Shown piece after piece: positions 49,300-62,953 of a DNA stretch of 64,000 nt (position 1 is the first letter of the stretch; every line of letters starts with the position of its first letter). The translations under genes and the position numbers were made by a program. The stretch lies in assembly GCA_905250115.1 (NCBI GenBank), contig CAJNOI010000019.1:792042-856041 (forward strand). The letters are read 5' to 3'. Source of the DNA: Adineta steineri. Its lineage: Eukaryota > Rotifera > Eurotatoria > Adinetida > Adinetidae. The notes under the pieces are model-generated. The model was given only the letters and a program-made list of their open reading frames with translations. It did no database searches and was not told the DNA's origin.

Positions 49300-51714
49300 T
49301 TACGGTTTCCTTCGTGCTACGTTTCGTCGAAGTAATTCATCGATCGCACTTATCGCATCAGACTCGATCCAAAAATTCCAGACGGCTAGTTTGGTGAGTG
49401 TCTAGATCAATATAGAGGTAAAGATGTGCCACAGATATAAAGAGAATGAGACTGACCGTGTTGTGTTGTAATGTACCAGCTAGAGATCGTGCTCCAACAT
49501 TTTTGATGTGATTATTTCTGAGATTTAGTATGGTGAGTGTCTAGAGAACACAGTAGAGGTAAAGACATAGTATAGACAAAGAGATAATCAGAGTTACTGT
49601 ATTGTGTTGTAATGCGTCACCTAAAAACTGTGCTCCAACATCTCCGATTCCATTACTCGAGAGATCTAGTGTGATGAGTGTCTATCAGAAGTAGTAGAGG
49701 TAAAGACATAATATAAATAAAGAGACAATGAGAATTACTGTGTTGTGTTGTAATTCTTCAGCCAAATATGCTGCTCCAACATTTCTAATTTGATTGCCGG
49801 CGAGATTTAATGTGGTCACAGTCTAGATGAAAAAATAGAGGTAAAGATATGGTATAGATAAAGAGAGAATGAGAGTTACTGTGTTGTGNNNNNNNNNNGA
49901 GAGTTACTGTGTTGCGTTTTAATGCATGGCCCAAAGATTGTGCTCCATCGTCTCCGATTCGATTGCAATTAATATTTAGTGTGGTGAGTGTCTAGATGAA
50001 GTAGTAGAGGTAAAGACATGATATGTATAAGGAGAGAATGAGAGTTACTGTGTTGCATTGTAATGCATTACCGAAGGATTGTGCTCCAATACTTCCGATT
50101 CTATTGCTTTGGAGATCTAGTGTAATAAGGGTCTGGATGAAAAAGTGAAGATAAAGGCATGGTGCGGATAAAGACAGAATGAGAGTTACTGTGTTGCGTT
50201 GTAATGTAACACCCAAAGATTGTACTTCAAGAATATCTATTCGATTGCGACCGATATGTAGTGTGGTGAGTGTCTAAATGAAAAAATGGTAGTAAAGACA
50301 TGGTACAAATGAAGACAGATAAAAGATGGTCGGCATTACATGAGGTTAGAAAAGTGAAATAAATGTTGTTCTGACCCTATTTCAGATCCTATGGTTATTA
50401 TTATGAATATTTTAAGGAATTTATATACTGCATAGTATTGCGAAGATGTGCTGCGAGAACCTATAGTGAAAAGAAGTCACCAAGGGTGATGTAGGAATAG
50501 GAACGTTTTGTTTGTAAGTTGCTGGAATCTCGGAAGGTGTGTGAAAGAGGAAAAAAATTTTAGTTAATGGAAAATAGGTTGCAAGTCACATCTACTCAAA
50601 GCAATTGTGAAGTGTAATACTATGTACCCATATGACAACGTATTGCAGTAAGTGTTTTGGAGCGTATTAAAGTATGTTACACTGCGTGTTAGTATTCTGT
50701 AAGTATAAGAAGAGATAGTTTCTTGTTAATATTTAATGGACGGTTTTCGTTCGTGTTTATTGTTCAAACTCGTTATGTATTTTGCATCAGAACTCCGTGT
50801 AAGTATCGAACTGGATCTTGTCGATTAGTGTGATTCATTTAGATGAGAATGGATATTGATTTCGGTACTAGCATACGGCTGTGTTCATGAAGCGGCATTG
50901 ATTTATAAAAAGTGAAAAGTTAAACAATGTATTTTGTAATATTAGACTCATTATGAGTAGGACAAGAATGCAAACTGAAGCATCGTGTAAAAAATATTGC
51001 TGATAAATAATTCTCAAAACTTCACCCATGAGAAAGTGTGCTTCAGGTGAAATCTGTTTTGGTACAATTATTTTGAAAAAAATGTTGCTTTAGAAGTAGT
51101 ATTCTTTGAAGAAATATTCCACCTTGATAAAATGGATACGAGTGACGTGATCGAACAAAAATGTGAATATTGCTTTCAGTCAATCTTGTCTCCATCCACA
51201 TCCACCATCACCTGCATCGATAGTTATGCATGTCCTTAATAGAGTATTTGTCGGAGATATTTCTCAAGGAATTATCGAAATGATATTTAAAAGAAAAGGT
51301 GTTCTGATACACGTAAAAAGCAAGTAATAATATTTTGTTCCTTTTTTTCGTTCTTATGTAAACAGCGTATGTTTATGACATCATACCTAGTTTGAAACGT
51401 AGAATATTTAGATGAAATTGAAAAGAAAGAAAAAAAAATTAATTTTTGTCCGATTATCAAGAAACTATGTCCATATTATCATTATATAAGAACTGAATTA
51501 TTTTGAGTGAGAAATAGTTCATTCCTGTATATTTTATTGAAGTCAATAGAAAAACGCTTACCTGGTATCGATGGTAGCTGTCTAAGATCCTATTGAATCG
51601 TTCACATACGTTTCTCATTGAGCATATAAGTGTTAAATCCGATTCACAATCCAGAATTCGATAAACAAGTTCTACCGGTAACGTTAGGAAGTTGGTGACA
51701 ATTTGATTTACCAT
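49300..51714 (-). CDS. F-box-like/LRR protein (second copy), broken by an assembly gap
   Basis: Exon 1, 51562..51714, encodes 51 residues with FLTLPVELVYRILDCESDL and NVCERFNRILDSYHRYQ, as in the gene at 23.3 kb. After a 1,288-nt intron come LRR exons of exactly 84 nt: 50190..50273, 50049..50132, 49908..49991, then a fragment 49880..49888 next to ten Ns, then 49739..49822, 49598..49681 and 49457..49540, and a last exon 49300..49401 ending RRNVARRKP. Introns between repeats are 55-60 nt and phase 0. All visible exons read open; only the gap interrupts the model, so the true number of repeats is unknown. The first LRR exon equivalent (VCTKLTLRY in the other copy) is not seen and may lie in the long intron or be absent. 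Substrate-recognition subunit of a ubiquitin ligase is inferred. Confidence 0.82.
49889..49898. other. Assembly gap (10 N) inside the LRR exon array
   Basis: Ten Ns flanked on both sides by GAGAGTTACTGTGTTG, the boundary of an LRR exon and its intron. The left flank is the 3' end of one exon and the right flank the 3' end of the next, so at least most of one exon and one intron are missing. Confidence 0.95.
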
Positions 51715-54700
51715 TCTAGACTGTTTATGAAACGTGTACTGCGTAGGCTTATATGTTGGTTATATGATGTGTTATTTTTTTTCTTTCGATTAAATGAGTA
51801 GGTGCTTGTTTTGCCATAGGTTTCGCATGATGTTGCAATTACTTGTTGAAACAGAACGAAAAACAATGCTGTCAATTGCAGAATGACAGAATTGCCATAG
51901 CAACTATACCCAAAGTTTTTGTTACTATAGTTATATCGATATAATCAGCAAAGTTTGAATGAATTTATTTTTTATTTATTTTTATTCAAGCTGTATTGTC
52001 ATTTGATCTTAAAATCAAATATACATATTTTATAAGATGGTACAGAATTTGATCTGTTGTTGAACAAGTTTATCTCAAATATTAATATTTTCTCCATATA
52101 CTAATATTTTTTTAAATACGATTACTTACAGAAATATTTATTTTATACTACAGGTATTTTGAAAAAATGTATTTCTCTTTTTTTAGGAGCAGCAAATAAC
52201 ATTATAAATAAAAATACTGCAGTTTTTGTTCTATTAGAAATATGAAAATCTTTTTTATAGTATAAAAATTTTCTCTCGATTAGTTTATATCCGTTTCAAT
52301 TGGGAAAAACACAATTTTGACTTTTTCAGATTTCGAGATAATTAAAACGAAGAGAAAAGGTAAAAGTTGTTAGGTACCACTTTTCTCTAACAACGGTTGT
52401 ACAGCTGAAACTGCAGCTGGTAATAGATAATGATTTATTCGTGTTCTTTCAACATATGTTAGTTTAAATTATCCCAAATGTTAAGAAATTTGTAAAAACC
52501 CTAAAATCGTGAATTCGAAATATCGCATTTTGCAGACGAGTCTCGACTCGAGCGCCATCTAGTTTTGAATTCGATACTATTAAAGTTCAGATGCAATCGT
52601 ATCGCAAGTAGTCTAAATGATGTCAGTAAAATTGATCTTGATTTTGGAAATGTACTTCCTAACAAATTTAATGATTATACTTCAGTGTTCATTTAAAGTA
52701 GTACTTAAAACTGAATATCTCTGTCCGGATAAGCCATCAGCAACTCACATTTTAAATTTAGTAGTTTCTCAATGACTCTCATCATTTGCACCCCAAACGG
52801 TCTTACATCTCGTTTATCAGCACAGACCGTTCTATTCTTAGTGAAATTAAACAGATGACAATTGTTCATCTAACGCTTATTAATATTACTTAACTTCAAA
52901 TACTGAGTCTTTAGCTTAAATATTTGAATAATAAATGATTTTATTTAGTTTTACTTCATCAATCAAACATTCTCACTTTCATGCTATTGTAATGACAAAA
53001 TGTTTTGTAGTATTGACCCTGTAGGATTGCATTATCTAATCAAGAATCAAATGTATAAACTTCTTTTTTATATATGTAGCACTAGAATTAACATGATTGA
53101 ATAAAACTAACAATGCCAATGTATGTTATTAAAAAACAGCATGAAAGAAGGAAGGAAGAGATATATAAACTAGTAATTAGTTATAATATATAAAATTATG
53201 AGAAACTTGGTCAATTTTTCTTTCTTTTTATTATTTTTTTTATCGAATTGATGTACTCAAAAATCTTCAATCTTCTAATGTGATACATCGTCAATATTAT
53301 CTTATTTAATTTCGTTTGTTCAATATCCGATCATAATACGGGAAGTTTTACAGTACAAGAAATCTGTATTATACATAAAAGATAACGATTATTATTTACA
53401 CCTCCAAGATTTTCTATCGTGTTACATTATCCTGATGTAATTCTCCTATAGAATATTTCAACCAACTTATAAATAGATAAAAATATTTGAAAAGAAGATT
53501 ATTATGCATGTATCGAAATAAGAATAATTCATTTTATATTTTACTTTTAATGTTTGAATATGAAGGTTATAAACAGCGTAATTCAATTTATTTTTATCCT
53601 TCATATTAATTTGATTTTAATATTCTGGTATAAAACTAATAACACATCTTATACTTCCTTTGAAACCCTATCAAAAATTTCTTTTGATTTCGCAAGACAA
53701 ACTAATCTATATACATAAATACACATATCGACCTATCATTTAAACATATTGTTTTACGTGCTGATTACTTTTTTCTCTTCTCTTTTGTGTAGGTATACAT
53801 GATGAGAATATTTAAACTTAAGAAACATGATAAACATTCATTGTGTCAATCATTCTTACGTGCGTTTTTGATGTTAATATAAAAGAAAATTTTTGTTGTT
53901 GATGTCATCTTCTCCTCCTCGTTTAACAGTAGATCAACTTTTATAAAAGTAAAAATAGCTTCGAAACATGATTTCTAACTTTGATAAAAAAATAACCATA
54001 TGGTTTCTTCTGTTTTACTTTAGGCTAAACAGCTTTTAATCATATTGAATCATTCACTCGTTAGTTCAAGAGTTCTTATCAAAAGAGAATGTTTAAATAT
54101 ATAAAAGATGTTCTTTTTCATATTCATATATGTCAAATATGAATTAAATATTTTTAACGACAGCTGCTGTCGTCATATTGTCATTTTTACAAGTAATAAT
54201 GTCCTTGATTATAATATTATAAAGGGGATGTTAAAGATGATAACGATTGGTATTCTTTTTCATGGTCATAAAGTGACAACTAATCATTTATAAATATTGT
54301 TTCACTTTTCGAATACTAACAATATGCATTCAACTTTTTTCTTTCGATTAGCCGCTTGAGTATGTCTATGAATATGTACACACATATAGAAATATTATTG
54401 TTTATGTCTCGTTTTGTGTGTGTGTGTATATATAGCTGTAAGCGTAACATTGTCATTCTTTGGTTCAATCTTTTAACATCGTACGGTTCGTTGATCGATA
54501 AGACTTATTGAATGATGACAAAAAGAATCGATATTGACCTTTTTCTTTTTCGTTTTTATTTCAAATTTGTATTAAGATTAGTCAAAAATGATATGTTGTT
54601 TTTTTGCATTGGTGATACGTCGCGACACGAAGTTTCTCTTTCTTTTATATATACATACATACGTATATATATATATGACGCGTCATGTTGTCGGTATAAG

Positions 54701-55011
54701 GTCTTAGAATATGTGCGTGAGGTGAGATAGAGAGTAATCAACACCAGCAAAGTCAATTTGGCCCTGTACTATGATGAGCACGCACACGCACATACGAATA
54801 TATATATATATCTATTCCTTCTACATGCGAGCACTGTCGGGGTCAACAATCTTCTTCGACTTGCGTCCTTCTTTTTTTCTTCTTCATGAGATGAACTGGC
54901 AATGTGTCTGCATATCATTTCTTGTCTTGACATCGTTGGAACAGCTACTCAGTGCTTTTTGTTTACATACAAACTATTCTTCGCCGTCTCTGTCCTGTTT
55001 TGTAGATATTA
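51715..55011. other. 3.3-kb intergenic region upstream of the ACK-like kinase
   Basis: No gene recognised. A small hairpin GTTGTTAG...CTAACAAC lies at about 52367-52395, and CpG-containing DNA (GAGTCTCGACTCGAGCGCC) at 52540-52558. Microsatellite runs (TG), (TA) occur at 54414-54433, 54660-54680 and 54799-54812. The last 500 nt are richer in G and C and may hold the kinase promoter and 5' UTR. Confidence 0.5.
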
Positions 55012-58000
55012 ATGATCGGCACAATAGAGCCGACGATTAAGGATGATCATCTATTTCAACTACATCGATTCCTTGAACAAATAGAACTCGAAGAATATTA
55101 TACTTTGATTGTCGAAAAGCTCAAGGTAAGAGAGAGAAAAAAAGAAATGAAAAGAAAAAAATTGAAAGACGATCAAAATCAATCAGTAGTAGTTCTTTTC
55201 AAAAAAATTTTTTTGATTAAAAAAGAAAAAGGCTAAATGAAATCTAAAGAACCTTATGACACATCATTTTTTTAATACTATGTCCAAATGGATAAACTAT
55301 GGCAATGAGAAAAAAGATATTCGTGCTGTTCGAAAGGTAACTACTTAGTCATTAATAAATACTACATAAATATTTGGTAAGTCTTTTATTAGATCTATAT
55401 GATTACTTGTGTATGAATAATTGTCAAATTCATTCAAAGGCTAATCTACTCTTTCTCACTCTTATATGTGTATTTTCCCTCGTGCTCAATTAGAAGCTCT
55501 ACATATATCACATTGTTTATAGTAGGAATTTACTTAAACAAGAGGATAATTCATTTTGCACATGTTGTCTATTCACATGATGTCGGCTATTAAGGGATAA
55601 AAACTAAATTGCAGACTTCCTTTGTCATCTGTATTCAATACATATATTTACAAAGACTTTGACCTTGATAATCTTGAAAATCGAGATTACTTCTTTATTT
55701 TATTCGAGTTTATATATATATATTCCTTCATCTCAAATGCTTTTATACACACACACATATATATGTATATGTATATACATATGAATTCAGACTAACTAGA
55801 AAGAAGACTAGCTGCCGCAACTACTGCATGCACACATACACATACAAACGCGTGCATGCTACAGCTGTATGATGTAACGAGAATTGACCGCAAAATTGCG
55901 TAAGAGCGATACATGAACATTTATTAGTATTCTTCATGATGACCAGTCCACTGAAATGCAAACAAGCTCTTTCACTTTCTCTCTGTCTCTCGTTTCTTTT
56001 CTTTACTTGGTAAGTATGATTGTCATTTTGTTTTTATTCAACAGGTGTATAATATTGGTGATTTACGGTATGTCAACGAATCCGATCTACTTTCATTAGG
56101 CATGTCTAAGCCACAATTTCGAAAAATTAAACGACACTTGCCATCATCATTTCATTCAACTCAAAGTAACAATACAATGTTGACAAGTACATTGGGCAAA
56201 CTTTTAGTTCGAGTAAGTGCTACTGTTAAATGTAAATTATAAGTACCGACTAATTGATGTTCAAATGTAAATTGATATATGTTCAGCTACAATCATTTTT
56301 TTCCTTCTTCTTCTTCTTCTTCTTCTTCATTTTCTCTTCGCGTTCATGTCGTTATCTTGTTCTTGTCTTTTCCTTTGACCGGCATCGCATTACTTCTTCA
56401 ACGACCGTTCAGAGCTTTCTCATAGTAAAGAAGAAAAAAAAGCAGAATTTCTATTCGATTATCTTAGGCAACAGCAGTATTAGTAGTAGTAGCAGCGGTC
56501 AGTTGCAATGGAAAACAGGTGGTCACTTCTACATTTATATAAAGTTCATCATCAATGTCCTTAATCGATGTAGACTAGTACAATCTTTTCTTTGATATAT
56601 ATGTACATATATATATTTATTAGAAACTAACACTTCGTTCATCAACATCAAACCTATCAAGAAGTACACTCGAACTGAACAGTAATTATGAACGACAGGG
56701 TTCTTCAATAACATCATTAAATCAACATACAACCATGGGTAAATATCAACAACAAAAAAATATCATATCACAACAAAATATTCAATTGATTGAACAAATT
56801 GGTGAAGGAGAATTCGGAACAGTCTATAAAGCATTTTGGAAAACAAAACAAAATGAATTAGTAAGAAATTTAAAAGTTCCTAATCTTCAAAAGTCATGTT
56901 TCTTTTTTTGTATCATTAGTTAACTGTTGCTGTTAAACGTTTAAACAAACTTGAACAAAATTTTGGTCTTGATGATATATTAAAAGAAATATGTGTATTA
57001 CAAGATACTGAACATCCACATATTGTTCAATTTTTTGGTATTGTTATACAAACCGATGGATTATTTATGCTTGTAAGAAATAACTAAATATTCTTAAAAA
57101 CTAAATATCCGATGTTCTTGCTCTTTTAGGTAACAGAATATGCTCATTTTCGATCATTATATGAATGTTTATTATCAGAAAATGCTAAATATGAATATAC
57201 AATTGAAATTTTACTTGAATTTTTAAGACAAATAACATTAGCAATGAGTTATTTAGAAAAGAAATTTTTAATCCATCGAGATTTAGCTAGTAGAAATATT
57301 CTTGTTTTTAATAAATCACTTGTAAGTTTATTTTTCTATTTAACAAAAAATATGTCTTTTTTTAATTAAAGGTTAAACTTTCTGATTTTGGTCTTTCTCG
57401 TTTATGTTGTTCAGAAACTAATTATTATAAAACATCATGGAAAGATACATTACGTTTACCAATAGCATGGATGAGTCCAGAAGCAATTAATTTTCTACGT
57501 TTTACAACAGCATCTGATATGTTTTCATTTGGCGTTTGTATGTGGGAATGTTTTACTTATGGACAAATGCCATGGCAAGGAATGACAAGTGCTGAAGTAA
57601 TTTAAATATTTCTTTCTTTTTTTTTATTTTATCATAAGAAATAGATATAGTTGTATCGTAATGCATTGTTTTTTTTATCATTTTAAAGGGTATCAATCCT
57701 TTCGAAGAATCGAACTTAGTAAATGACATATCACGTAGATGATTTTTTGACATTTAAATGAATCATGAAATAATAAATCTTTTTATGATATCATTGAAAA
57801 ATGTAAGAAAAATAGAATCAGTTTGATTGAGAAGAAAAATTCAAAAATAAACTATTTCTGTATCCCTAAGGAATTCTAATAAATCATAGGAGAGAATTGT
57901 GTCGTTTATTTTTTTATTCGCTAGATTGTCAATGCCATTGATGCTCCTAATTATCAACGATTACCACGACCTCCTTACGCTACAACAGAGCTCTATCAAA

Positions 58001-61000
58001 TCATGCTTCATTGTTGGAAACATGAACCAACCGACCGGCCAACATTTACACAACTAGAAAAAACTCTACGAGAAGTAATGACACACATATTAATGAAGAA
58101 ATAAAATATTGATATATTCTTTTTGAACTTTAGATTGAAATAAAGAAAGTTCGTTGGAAAGATAAAAATTGTAAATCAATAAATTTTCCCGATGGTTTCC
58201 TTTCGACAGAATCTTGTATACTTGGACCATTGACTATCCTCGATCGATGGTATGTATATGCATCAAATTTCGACAGCCTAGTACATACGATAAAGAAAAG
58301 AAGAAGAAAAAGAAGAAGAAGAAGAAGGAGAAGAAGAAGAAAAAATGAGAGAAATGGTTGAAAGGCAAAGCAAACGGTAGTATATATATATACACTCGTG
58401 CTCGGAATTCATCGTTACATAAACACGCTCTCTATTTCTTCTGATGTGTATGTATGTATGCAAACGGGCCGGGGTCATTTGTTTTATGATGCGACGCACT
58501 ACCTGTTATACACTCTCATTGATTGCTTGATCAATCGATCGTTTTTGTATCCTTGAGTCGCCATGTTGATAATCGTGAGAGAAGAAAAAAAATGGCAAAA
58601 GATTCAATTTCTCAATTAATGATCAACATTGCTTCTGCTTCATATACATATACATATATATATATTCTTCTTTTCCATTCGTTCTTCTATTCGTTTCGTT
58701 CATTTAGACAACATCTCTTTTTTTTTCTCTCTTTTTTCTTCACTCTTCCATCTGTTCTAGTCTTAACGTTCCCATATCATCGTCATCGGTCAATAATTTT
58801 CTTCAGTGTGTATCTGTAGACGGTCAAATCGGTTTCGTTTATAATGCAGATGTTGAACCATTACATGTTATTTCAATATCTAAACCATTAATTTCTTCAA
58901 CAACAACAACAAAAACTAATAATCATCATCATCATCATCATTTAACACCATCAACAATGAGTAATTTTTTTCATCGAAAATCAGGTTAATTGTTTGTATT
59001 AATCTTGTGTTTGTCTTATTGTTATTTTATTATAATAGATGCAAAGAAAAATTTAGGAAAAATCAAAAGTAAACAATTATCAAAAGATATGATTGGTTTG
59101 CCTCAAGCAGATTTTATTCATGCATTTCATATTGGTGTCTCAGGTATTATAATTATAATGAAATCAATTTGAAAAAAAATGTTAATTTTCTTTTTTGTGT
59201 CTAGGTGAAACATTTGGTGATGTTGCTTGTCTTGCTGGTGTAGAAAAAACAGATTTAATTAAAATTCCTATTGAAAAAAGTCCATCAACTATAAATGGTA
59301 ATTGTTTAATATAAAATATATTCAAATCCTTGAATTTCTATTTTTATGCTCATCATTGAAAAGAATTCGAATCAAATTATAAACAACCAATTATTGTTAA
59401 TGAAGAAGAAAATGAAGAAATCATATCTATTGAACAATTAACAGTAAAATATTTTATTTTTTATCTATTAAAAATTGTTCATTTTTTGTGTGTTAATAGA
59501 ATGATACACAACCTTCATCGTTACTTGATGAAGTTATGCAAGCATTTACTGAAATATATTCTGAACCTGAATCAGCATCATATTTATCTATCGATAGTAT
59601 TCTAATAAAATCACCACTAGCACTTAAACCTGAAAGAAGTCTATCAACATCACCAAAATCTCCAACAATTAATGTAAATTATAAATATTAATCATCTAAA
59701 GTATAGATTTTATTCTTAGAGAAAGGAAATAATATATAAGTACAATCTCATAATACTTAAAAGGTTAATTGAGAAGTACATTTCTTTTTATATAGGGAAA
59801 TATTTGATTTGTCTAAAAAAGAACTTTCATTTTTTTTTATTATAAGAGGTATAAAATTTAATTTGGTTATAAACCAAGGTCAATATATATTTTCATACGT
59901 TTATTTTATACAAGTATCTATATAGTGATTGAGTAGGAATATTGCTCCCGTTGTCGAGAAGTATTATGCAAAAAAAATGACATAACTTTAACGGATTCGT
60001 AATCAGAATGAAGTGAATGATCTTCAGAGAAACACTTTTCTTAGGATTCACCTATCGTTGACAAACAAATAGAGATTAAGTAATAGAATATGATTGAGTT
60101 CATTAAAACTACCATATGGTATATCAGCATCGATACTTATTCTTTATGGTTCATTACAGATATTTAATTGATATTGAAAAGAAAATATCATGGTATTTAA
60201 ATTCTTTTTAGCTTAAATTATCAACATCAGTCGACATAAATCAATCTCCATCGGATACCATGATAGGTAATTAATAATAATATGATATAAAATAACAATT
60301 TTGTTTTGTTATTTAGATTCGAACAGTCGATTACTTGATCATAATCGTTTATTACTCAAATCTCCATTAAAAAAATCTAATGAAGAAACTTGTCGATTTA
60401 CACGCGAACTTGAACAACGTTTACAAAATGGTTTGTTTGCTTATTTATTTATTTATCAATAATTTTTCATATTATATTTATATAGGTGATATAAGTGAAG
60501 AAGCAAAAAATGCGTATAATCGATTAGTTAATGGACGTAAAGAAGATAGTTCATCAATATTACATGAAGAAAATGTACATTCGACGAGTAATGGCGATTT
60601 ATCATCAAATAATAATGAACATCAAAATGATATTAAACAATCATCTATTGATCATCATTCAGTAATACCATTATTTGGTTCATCATCATCATCATCTTCA
60701 ACTAGTATATCAACTAGTTCAACAAGTAATCATATACAATCAAACACATCATCATCATCATCATCAAATAAAAAAAAATCTGATCGTCATTCACATTATT
60801 CATCAACATCAACTGATAATGATATTAGTATTGATCTTAAACCACAAAGTGAATTATCTCCATTAAAGTAAAATGAAATTTTTTTTTTTTGAATAAAAAA
60901 TTATTGTTTTGTTTTCTTAAAGACTTTTAAGAAATGCTGTGAATCCTTCAAGTTTTATATCAAAATCAATGCGTCATCAAACATCAGTAACTGAAACAAC

Positions 61001-61349
61001 AAATTTATCAAATCATTCACCTGTATCATCAGCATCAAATACGTTAAGTAATTTATCATCAGCATCACCATTATTCGATCATCCGACATCATTACCACCA
61101 CCTTCACATTCATCATCATCATCAAATATGGATGATAATCGTTCATTGTCAAGTTTAAATTCACGTTCGTTATTAACAAATAAAAATGATCAAAATTCAG
61201 TAACAGGACAACCTTTACCACCACCACCTGATTTATCAAGTTTAGGAAGTAAATTAACAACAGCAAATATTACACAAACATTAAAATTACCAGCACCATT
61301 AACATCATCGACATCGGGATCAAATACCTTTCGATCAAAAAGTATGTAA
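55012..61349 (+). CDS. ACK/TNK-family non-receptor tyrosine kinase (SAM-kinase-SH3-CRIB)
   Basis: Seventeen exons, 988 residues: 55012..55125, 56045..56212, 56624..56860, 56920..57072, 57130..57321, 57372..57596, 57925..58074, 58134..58253, 58807..58984, 59039..59143, 59205..59297, 59364..59443, 59500..59673, 60212..60266, 60317..60430, 60486..60867, 60923..61349. A SAM-like domain (about 10-80) precedes the kinase (about 146-415): GEGEFGTVYKAFW, VAVK (Lys179), HRDLASRN (Asp275), DFG (Asp293), YYKTSWKDTLRLPIAWMSPEA activation loop, DRPTF. A short SH3-like stretch (CILGPLTILDR...GFVYNADVEPLHVI) is followed by the CRIB motif IGLPQADFIHAFHIG (531-545), which binds GTP-Cdc42. The rest is Ser/Asn/Pro-rich. 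This order is that of ACK1/TNK2. The exon 8-9 join is least certain: the better donor after GATCGATG leads to a stop, so TGGTAT|GTATAT was used. Confidence 0.88.
56301..56330 (+). repeat. (TTC)n tract in intron 2 of the ACK-like gene
   Basis: About nine TTC units in the sense strand of the intron between exons 2 and 3. A complementary (GAA)n tract lies in intron 8 of the same gene. Confidence 0.85.
58294..58345 (+). repeat. (GAA)n tract in intron 8 of the ACK-like gene
   Basis: About 50 nt of GAA/AAG repeat in the sense strand, with a few GGA and AAA interruptions, inside the 553-nt intron between exons 8 and 9. Confidence 0.85.
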
Positions 61350-62953
61350 CTTTTAATTTTCAAAGAAACTAGATTTAATTATTTGATAGATTTCATATCT
61401 ATCATTTACAATATTTATACTTTTAGTATTGAATTTGATAACTAAATTTAGATCTTTCCTATACAGTTAAACTAAATATGAAATTTAGTTCTCAAATAAC
61501 ATTTTTCTGAATATAAAATAAACTTCAATATTTCATTTTAATCCGAGACATTAGTCAATTATGAATTTATAAAATTCCTATGAGATTACTTAAAACTGAT
61601 CATGAGAAAACATTTTACATAATTTATTCCATCATTCGGCGAACTATAACTATACGAAAAAAAATAATTTTTATCAATTTTCTTCTTCAAGATAAAATAG
61701 GATATTGAAAAAGATTTTCAAATCAATAAATATTTGTTTTTTTCTCAATTTAGAACGATTTAATTTGTTTACTTGATAAATGTTATTTTATTCATATGGT
61801 ATTTATTTCGAATGTTCGATTAACTAGTCAAAAAAACGAATTTATATTTACTTTTCGCATTAATTGTTTGATGATCGGATCCGTCCTTATTCACTTATGT
61901 AAACAAATGTTATTTAAATTTGTCTTGACAATGATAACGACGTAAAACTTCTTTATTTTTTACTTTGTTCTGTGTATTAAATAATATATTATTTTCCCTT
62001 CTTTCTGTACGCAAATGTTTTTTTACGAACAGTGTATCATATATATTCGCTGTTATTGTCTTATCTCTTACAATTCAATAAAACAAAAAAGGAAATTAAC
62101 CATCTAGTTACTTTAAAATCAAACTCAGGAAAATAAACATTGACTTCGTTTAAAATCTGGTTTTTCTTCTTATGCTTTTTTTTGTATTCTACTTTTCTTT
62201 TTCTCTACATTTTTCTTTCTTTCTTTTTCATGTACGTCTAAAATAATAATATAATGTGTCAGTTTTTTTTGTTCTCTGATTGTGACTTGATAGAAAGAAA
62301 AATACATACTTATTATTATGAATGAGATAAATGAAATTGATGTCAAAAATAAGAATCGAATATTATTGTATATTAAATAGAGCTATAATTAAGTAATAAG
62401 AAAGAGAACACAGATATATTAACGAAAATAATGAATAGAAAGAAAAACAAATTGCATATACGAGCCGAAATAGAAAGCTGGCTCTTTTCTAATGCTTTTG
62501 TATTATTCATCATTTATTTTAGTTTTTTTTCTACATCAATAAGCAACAATAACGAACGAGTGCATATTATGTGTATTGTACGTAAATAAAAATGACAAAA
62601 TAACATATTCTTCATAATCTTTGTTCAATATTTTTCGATTAAAATAAAAATTCAACAACTAATTTCATCTTTTTAAGGTTTCAGCTTGTTTCTATTACAA
62701 TCGTAATGTAACAATTTTGAAAAAAAAATATCGAAGAGGAGAATATATTAATATTAGTCAACATACAAAAAAATAGATAAAACATTTGAGGCATCTTCGA
62801 AATCGTAGAATCAGTATTAACTATGATTGAATTTACATGGTTTCCTTTATTCTAAATTTAAAAATATAATTACTAATCAGTAAATCTGTTGGGATTCTTA
62901 TTAATTAACAAGGTTTCATAAATATAACCTTTTAAATTTATTCAATATTTTAG
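61350..62953. other. Intergenic or 3' UTR DNA after the ACK-like kinase
   Basis: 1.6 kb of AT-rich DNA, partly 3' UTR of the kinase. No gene recognised. The unseen first exon of the cysteine-rich gene at 63 kb should lie here; an ATG followed directly by a GT at about 62849-62853 is one weak candidate. Confidence 0.45.

Noticed and set aside
52367-52395. GTTGTTAG/CTAACAAC hairpin as an element end
   Set aside because: Eight-base stem with no extended arms or second copy in the window; likely chance.
60675-61266. His-rich and hydrophobic frames within the kinase tail
   Set aside because: Shadows of CAT/TCA repeats; the sense frame joins exons 16 and 17 correctly.
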